Assembly (NCBI GenBank): GCA_015680685.1
Contig: MNCI01027262.1
Coordinates: 1,717,580-1,781,579, forward strand
Source of the DNA: Gnetum montanum
Taxonomy: Eukaryota; Streptophyta; Gnetopsida; Gnetales; Gnetaceae
Direction of reading: 5' to 3'
DNA length: 64,000 nt
Each line of letters begins with the position of its first letter. Position 1 is the first letter of the stretch. Positions 57,840-64,000 of this stretch are shown piece by piece. The translations under genes and the position numbers were made by a program. Below the pieces are notes generated by a model, which was not told the origin of the DNA, searched no databases, and was given only the letters and a program-made list of their open reading frames with translations.

Positions 57840-58320
57840 AGCACCACCCAAAATCCATACTGTAATGCTTATTCATGTCGTATCTAATTGGATTTTTCCT
57901 AGAAACCTTCCTAGGAAATTAGCCGATCCTGGAAGACCTCTTATTTATTTGTAGATTTCTAGGAATGAACCATGCAAAGCTCTTCTTGACTCAAGTTCTA
58001 ATGTCAATCTAATTTCTCATAAGATGTATACTGCATGGAACCTACCTCCTCTCAAGAATAGAAATATTCGATTAGAATTGGTAGAATAGTCCATCATTGT
58101 TCCATTGGAATTGATAGAAGACATTGTAACAATTATTTGTGGGTGGTCTTATCCTACTGATTTCCTAATGATCAAGGTGGAGAACTGCAAAGGGGACTTC
58201 CTAATCATCATGGAAAGGGCATGGCTAAGCACCATTGATGCAAGAATAGACATCAAAGATCTTTCCCTAGAAATATCTAAAGAAAATGCATTCAGGAAGT
58301 TCAAGAAAAAGTGAGTTCCA
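57840..58320 (+). pseudogene. E retropepsin-like protease
   Basis: 'LLDSSSNVNLISHKMY' (about 57,985-58,032) carries the active-site aspartate. 'ICGWSYPTDFLMIKV' and 'ERAWLSTIDA' follow (58,135-58,245). The 58,105-58,314 part is open. Confidence 0.7.
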
Positions 58321-58699
58321 TGCATCGCATACAATAATATAGGGTGTAATTGTGTGCATAAACTTTGGGCAGTGAAACAAGCATCCATCTTTGCATGCAA
58401 GTAGCCACAAAATAGGAGGGCACCCAATGGTTGATTGCTAATTTTAAGAGTAGCAAACTTTCCATGGAACCAACTAAGAGCCTCACATGTGCATATGTCA
58501 CAAGCATGGATGAACTAGAGCAAGTTGATCACCAGCTCTCTAATGATGCACATGATGATACCTACTGGGGAGAGTTGGAAATTCCTAAAAATTTCAAGCA
58601 AGAGCCCCTTGAACTAAAAACAATACCTATTGGCATGGAATATATGTTCTTAAAAAATGGGAAGCTAGTCATAATTAATGTAAATCTTACTCTGGAATA

Positions 58700-59480
58700 G
58701 AAAATGATGCTATTAAAAGTGGTTGAAAAATGATTAGCAGCCTTTGGCTGGTCATATCTTAAACTCATAGGGATTGATCCTAGGATATGCCAACATCGCA
58801 TCTACACCAACTTGACTGTAAAACCAAAGAGGTAGCCACAGACGTGGTTAATTCCAAAACTGAAGTAGATCATCAAGGAGAAAATTGAACAACTCCTCAA
58901 GATGGGATTCATTGATCCCATTGTGGATATTATGTGGATTAGTCCACTTGTGATTGTGCTGAAGAAAGGTGGTAAGTGGCAGGTCTACATCGATTTTCAG
59001 CTGCTAAATATGGCAACATTTAAAGACCATTTTCCATTTTCATTTTTTGATCAGGTGTTAGACACAATATCTTGGCATTGCTACTACATTTTTCTAGATG
59101 GTTATAGTGGCTATAACCAAATCTAGATCACACTAGAGGACCAGGCCAAGACAACTTTCACAAGTCCCTGGGGGACTTTTGCATATCACAAGATGCCATT
59201 TGGTCTATGCAATGCCCCTACTACATTCCAACGCTTAGTCCTAAGCATTTTTCAATAGCAAATTAGTAGTGCTGTAAAAGTCTTCATGGAAGACTTCTTC
59301 ACTTATGAAGCTACATTTGAGAGAGCCTTAGACTACCTTGAGTAAGTACTGAGATGATGTGTTAAGACAAACCTCATGCTCAACTAGCAAAAGAGTCACT
59401 TTATGGTCCATGAAGGCATTGTATTAGGCCATCAAATATCTTAAGAAAGAATTGAGGTCAACCTCAGAAAATAAGGGTCA
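58700..59480 (+). pseudogene. E reverse transcriptase
   Basis: Motifs in order: 'ISPLVIVLKKGGKWQV' and 'FKDHFPFSFFDQVLD' (58,930-59,060), 'FLDGYSGYNQI' (59,090-59,126), 'KMPFGLCNAPTTFQR' (59,190-59,235) and the catalytic site F-M-E-D at 59,283-59,294. The first aspartate of the FMDD expected from H1 is glutamate. The wording is Athila-like. Stops are present, e.g. near 59,127 and 59,258. Confidence 0.78.
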
Positions 59481-59639
59481 TCCAAGGAATAACCCACCAA
59501 CTAGAAACTATCAAAGATGTTTGGTCATTCTTTGGACATACTAGCTAATACCAATGATTCATAGAGAATTTCTCTAAGATCACAAAATCATTGGTGGAGC
59601 TGACAAATAAAGATGCTCCATTTGTTTAGACCGTAGAAT

Positions 59640-60110
59640 GTGAACAAGCATTCCAATAGCTGAAAGAGGAACTTGTAGAAACTCCAATTCTACAAACACC
59701 CAATTGGTCCAAACCATTTCATGTCATGATGAATGCATCAAATTATGCCTTGGGATTTGTGCTTACACAAATGGATGATAAGAAATGTCCATGTTCCATC
59801 CATTACACTAGCCAAAGCATTGTGGATGTGCAATTGCACTACACCACTATAGAAAAATAATTTATGGCAGTGGTATTTTCTCTAAAGAAGTTCAGGCACT
59901 ATGTTCTTGGATACAAAGTGTTTGTGTACATAGACCATAGTGCCATCCACATCCTGATGAACAAGCCAATAGTAAGCCCTTGTGTTGTACAGTGGCTGGT
60001 GATCTTATAGAAATTTGATCTTATGATGGTAGATTGAAAGGAAACTAATAATGTGATCACTGATCACTTGTCTCAATTATGATGGGACAACAAAGAGGAG
60101 AAGAACCTAC
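59640..60110 (+). pseudogene. E RNase H
   Basis: 'WSKPFHVMMNASNYALGFVLTQ', 'KFRHYVLGYKVFVYIDHSAIH' and 'ITDHLSQL' are recognisable in order. Stops occur at about 59,860 and 60,010-60,040. Confidence 0.72.
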
Positions 60111-60329
60111 TATTTGATATATTTCTCGATGAACTCCTCTTTGTTGGGGCTATACCTAAACAATTGCTCAATGAACCTAAATGCTATGATGGCATTATCA
60201 CCTATCTTCTCACTCAAGAGATGCCACAAGGGTTGGATCACTGGAAGAAACAATAGTTTCTTCACTAGGTGAAACACTTCATGGAGATCAATGAACACCT
60301 TTACAAGATGTGCAATGATGGCCTAGTTT

Positions 60330-61076
60330 GATGGTGTGTCCTTGATGCTGATCAATTGTGCATTCTCTAGGATGCTCATAAAGGTCCTTGTGGGGGCCAC
60401 TATGCTTAGAGATGCATGACCATTAAAATCCTAATGGCAGGGTACTATTGGCCAACAATTTTCAGGGATGCTTATCAATATGTCCACTCTTGTGAATGCT
60501 GCAAATGAGATGGTGGAATGACTCCTTGAATGGAGGGATCTCAATAGTGGATCCAACCACTAGAATCATTTAACATCTACGTCATTGATTTCGTGGATCC
60601 CATCACACCCATGTTAAATAGAAAGGCATACATCAAGTCACTATTCACTATTGTATGAAATGGATAGAAGCAGTAGTCGTCACCAACTGTACATCTTCTA
60701 CTACTGCTTGATTTGTACAAAAAAATGTTGTAAATAGGTTTGGTATGCCATATGCATTAATTTTTGATAATGGAACTCACTTTATAGGTACTACTTTTTG
60801 GAAGCTCATGCAACGGTTGGAGGTTGAACATAAACTCATAACACTGTACCATCCCCAAGCCAATGTTCAAGTTGAGGTTACCAATAGGGAAATCACAAAG
60901 ATTATAACAAGAACTGTTAACAAATATAGGAAGGACTAGAGCACAAAACTCAATGATGCCCTTTGAGCCTACTGCTTAACATGGAAACTTCCTATAGGCT
61001 ACTCTCCCTATGAGCTTGTGTAGAGAAAATTACCAACACTTCTTATTCGATCTGAGCTCTATACACTTTCAATAGC
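60330..61076 (+). pseudogene. E integrase, cut by A2
   Basis: The zinc domain ('DQLCIL' to 'GPCGGHYA', 'GYYWPTIF', 'CECC') is at about 60,350-60,510. Core aspartates lie in 'VIDFVDP' (about 60,580-60,600) and 'LIFDNGTHF' (60,757-60,784), and the glutamate lies in 'VQVEVTNREI' (about 60,865-60,895). The coding sequence stops at the A2 insertion. Confidence 0.75.
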
Positions 61077-62119
61077 TGATGAGTGGCGAGGTACCCCTAC
61101 ACTCAACCATACGAACACGAGCGTGCACGTGCGATCCGGTCGAACTCCGCAGACTAAATGCCTTAACACCACAAGAAACACTTGGGGTTAATCATTCGTT
61201 GTCTTCCCAGGCTTGCTTGTAAGTGTCACGGGGTATGGTTAAGCAAGTCTGAGGTATGTGATTTTTTTGGTATTTTTCGGTTTATCTTCTATGCTATCAG
61301 AGGAAAGGGTTGAGAAACTAAGCTAACTCTAACTAATGTCCTAAGTCTAAATTAACTAGCGTCAACATCCGTTTCCACTTACCAGACACATCCTAAACTA
61401 TGCAACTATGGCTTACCAGACGCTAATCGTTACTGGGATCACCACACGTAACGCAAGTGCTCGAAGTGGTCATACTAAGGTACCTATTTAGCTTAAGTGT
61501 GATAAGCAGCCGATTCCTTAGCTAGCCATACACACCCGTGGGTGCTCGTAACTAAGTCGTACTTATCACACGCTCTAGCCTAGCAATGAGTAGTCGATTC
61601 CTTGACTAGCCGTACAAATTGGACTACCACTGGGATTACCAAGCGCAGAATCCTGGAATATGCTACTGGGTTACCAAGTAGCCAATGCTCCTAATCAAGT
61701 CGCACTCATGTGTTGCGACAAGCAGCCGATTCCTTGACTAGCTGTACATGTCCGTAGACGCTCGTAATCAAGTCGTACTTGTGCGCACTAGGAAAGCAGT
61801 AAATAAACAATAATAAAACCATGTACTGCAAGGTTTATCCAATTGAGTTCGTCTTTATTGCCGTACACAACTTGGGTTCAGCTTACAAGCTGCTCGAATA
61901 AAGAGCCGTTCACTCTACGAGTCCTACTGCGGGCACATGGGAAAAATTCTAACTCTGGAGTGATCAATCTGCCAGAGCTTTGCTACTTCTAGCCAGGATT
62001 GGGAAATGAATGGAGTTCTGCCTCTTATTTATAGATATGGCGGTGGACCGTGATATCACGTATGCGATATCGTAGGGGAAGACGCGATATCGCGGCCTAG
62101 TGCATGTTGCGTCTCATCA
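61077..62119 (-). repeat. A2 3' LTR
   Basis: 1,043 bp, TGATGAGTGG...CATCA. It is longer than the A1 LTRs because the 'gcagccgattccttgactag' repeat occurs three times (near 61,505, 61,588 and 61,724) instead of two. The minus-strand TATA box is at about 62,024-62,035. The U3 has three or four GCGATATCGC-type palindromes (62,045-62,095). Confidence 0.86.
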
Positions 62120-62131
62120 TACCCCCATGAC
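62120..62131 (-). other. A2 polypurine tract
   Basis: 'tacccccatgac', identical to that of A1, adjoining the LTR. Confidence 0.7.
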
Positions 62132-62198
62132 TGAATGAAAACTCGTCCTCGAGTTCCTTACAATGATATCAGGTAGGTATGGGATTATTAGGGGAAAT

Positions 62199-63074
62199 NN
62201 NNNNNNNNNNNNNNNNNNNNNNNNNNNNNNNNNNNNNNNNNNNNNNNNNNNNNNNNNNNNNNNNNNNNNNNNNNNNNNNNNNNNNNNNNNNNNNNNNNNN
62301 NNNNNNNNNNNNNNNNNNNNNNNNNNNNNNNNNNNNNNNNNNNNNNNNNNNNNNNNNNNNNNNNNNNNNNNNNNNNNNNNNNNNNNNNNNNNNNNNNNNN
62401 NNNNNNNNNNNNNNNNNNNNNNNNNNNNNNNNNNNNNNNNNNNNNNNNNNNNNNNNNNNNNNNNNNNNNNNNNNNNNNNNNNNNNNNNNNNNNNNNNNNN
62501 NNNNNNNNNNNNNNNNNNNNNNNNNNNNNNNNNNNNNNNNNNNNNNNNNNNNNNNNNNNNNNNNNNNNNNNNNNNNNNNNNNNNNNNNNNNNNNNNNNNN
62601 NNNNNNNNNNNNNNNNNNNNNNNNNNNNNNNNNNNNNNNNNNNNNNNNNNNNNNNNNNNNNNNNNNNNNNNNNNNNNNNNNNNNNNNNNNNNNNNNNNNN
62701 NNNNNNNNNNNNNNNNNNNNNNNNNNNNNNNNNNNNNNNNNNNNNNNNNNNNNNNNNNNNNNNNNNNNNNNNNNNNNNNNNNNNNNNNNNNNNNNNNNNN
62801 NNNNNNNNNNNNNNNNNNNNNNNNNNNNNNNNNNNNNNNNNNNNNNNNNNNNNNNNNNNNNNNNNNNNNNNNNNNNNNNNNNNNNNNNNNNNNNNNNNNN
62901 NNNNNNNNNNNNNNNNNNNNNNNNNNNNNNNNNNNNNNNNNNNNNNNNNNNNNNNNNNNNNNNNNNNNNNNNNNNNNNNNNNNNNNNNNNNNNNNNNNNN
63001 NNNNNNNNNNNNNNNNNNNNNNNNNNNNNNNNNNNNNNNNNNNNNNNNNNNNNNNNNNNNNNNNNNNNNNNNNN
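62199..63074. other. Assembly gap (876 N)
   Basis: Undetermined bases within A2. By comparison with A1 the gap replaces roughly the sequence equivalent to 2,975-4,120. Confidence 1.
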
Positions 63075-64000
63075 TTAGTTAGAGGGAACACTTTGGTTCC
63101 ATAACCAGTGCTTGCAGCCCAAATTTTATTTCGTCTAAGGGGTGTGCTTTGAATCCTCACTTTTGTTTTTTTCTCTCTCTTTTTTTTCTTTTTTTTCTTT
63201 TTTTTTTGTGTTTTGTGTTTTGTGTTTTTATGCGTGGGGACCACACCATGCAAAGACTTCTTATTTTTATTATCTCAACTTCCGATTATTGGGTAACATC
63301 CGAATGGCAAGAAAACCCAAGAAGAAAACATCCAAGGACCCAAGTGAAAGACCAACACAAAAGCATCAAGTTCCCTTGAAGTCACACCCTTTGTAATCCT
63401 TGAGTCCTTCCTTAGTTTGAGAAATGCCCAGTCACCTGTTCATTGAAGTTCTTATTAAGAAGGAATTGTACATTTCCAAGCCAAGGGAGACCATAGACTT
63501 GATGGATGGATGGATGAAGTGATCTCATTGCCTACCATATCAAAAGAACATACCTTAGTATCAACAACGTAACTTAAAGATAAAAACCAAACATGAACAA
63601 TCAATGAAAAACAGTTCATCCCATCGGCCCGAACACTTATTGGGTGGCGAACTTACATGATGGATGACACACATACACACAAAAAATAGAAAAAGTATAA
63701 CGATGTTGTAAAACAAAAACAAGAAAAGTTAAAGAAATTTGTGAAACAAAAACGTGTAAAACAAAAATGTTGTAAAACAAAAACATGTAAAACAAAATCT
63801 GAAAAAGAATTAAGGGCCCCATATGGTTAGCATAGGTGGCCATCTCCCCCATGACTGAGTTGTGAGGGAGAGATTCGAAATATTGAGTGCCTATTTGAAT
63901 TTCTAAGAAGTGCCCAACTTCTTCCAATTGATGATCCTAGATTCAGGGGTGGAAGTTGGCAGCGTTCACGTTCCAGCGTGTCTATGCCACGGTTGTTGGC
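63075..64000 (-). other. A2 3' untranslated region
   Basis: Homologous to A1 4,120-5,060, including the T-rich block (63,165-63,230), the 'gtaaaacaaaaa' string (63,700-63,800) and the end that in A1 joins the protease remnant. Confidence 0.7.

Larger units (their letters stand above)
54291..61076 (+). mobile_element. E: Athila-like element, 5' LTR to integrase
   Basis: A plus-strand Ty3/gypsy element in the order LTR, primer-binding site, gag, protease, RT, RNase H, integrase. At 61,077 it is interrupted by the left LTR of A2, so its integrase end and 3' LTR lie to the right of the window. All frames have stops. It is clearly related to H1 and to D. Confidence 0.82.
61077..64000 (-). mobile_element. 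A2: second A-family element, left part
   Basis: A left (3') LTR at 61,077-62,119, then polypurine tract and 3' untranslated region in the same order as A1, continuing past the end of the window. The sequence from 63,075 to 64,000 aligns with A1 4,120-5,060. The candidate left target duplication is ATAGC (61,072-61,076). Whether it has gag only, like A1, cannot be seen here. Confidence 0.8.

Noticed and set aside
62117-63253. Long open frames of 299-378 codons on both strands
   Set aside because: Almost entirely run through the 876-base assembly gap; no real sequence supports them.

Overview
This is nuclear DNA from a seed plant with a large, repeat-rich genome. A gymnosperm is my best guess, from the mixture of old nested Ty3/gypsy (Athila-like and Tat/Ogre-like) elements and dirigent-type genes. 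Nothing here is prokaryotic. About 85% of the window is LTR retrotransposon. A gene island lies at roughly 44.4-51.3 kb, with one intact dirigent-like gene, one truncated dirigent paralog and one tRNA-Ser(AGA).

Layout. From 1 to 43.2 kb the DNA is a four-level nest, read from TG...CA ends, primer-binding sites, polypurine tracts and 5-bp target duplications. The deepest layer is a plus-strand Athila-like RT/RNase H/INT fragment (42,199-43,220). A Ty1/copia element on the minus strand (to 42,198) interrupts it. That is interrupted by a minus-strand Athila-like element, here called H1, which runs from before base 1 to 39,963. H1 is itself broken by three younger insertions. A1 (2,022-9,345) and B1 (14,394-20,248) are non-autonomous gag-bearing elements. 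C1 (21,308-39,787) is an 18.48-kb Tat/Ogre-like element that landed in H1's 5' LTR. The three insertions have target duplications ATGAT, ACGAG/ACGGG and GCTAC. From 54,291 there is another plus-strand Athila-like element (E), interrupted at 61,077 by a third A-family element (A2) that runs off the right edge across an 876-bp assembly gap.

The most interesting object is inside C1. Between the protease and the reverse transcriptase, on the opposite strand, lies a complete spliced gene: TATA box, ATG, eight exons with seven GT-AG introns whose phases all agree, and a terminal stop. It sums to 3,231 coding bases (1,077 codons including the stop). It has no frameshift but about 15 in-frame stops, which look like C-to-T decay. 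I do not recognise the protein. The gene sits where Ogre elements have their pol intron and is flanked by two related minisatellites.

All retroelement reading frames contain stops, so everything mobile here appears to be dead or non-autonomous. The dirigent gene at 49,015-49,560 and the tRNA look functional.
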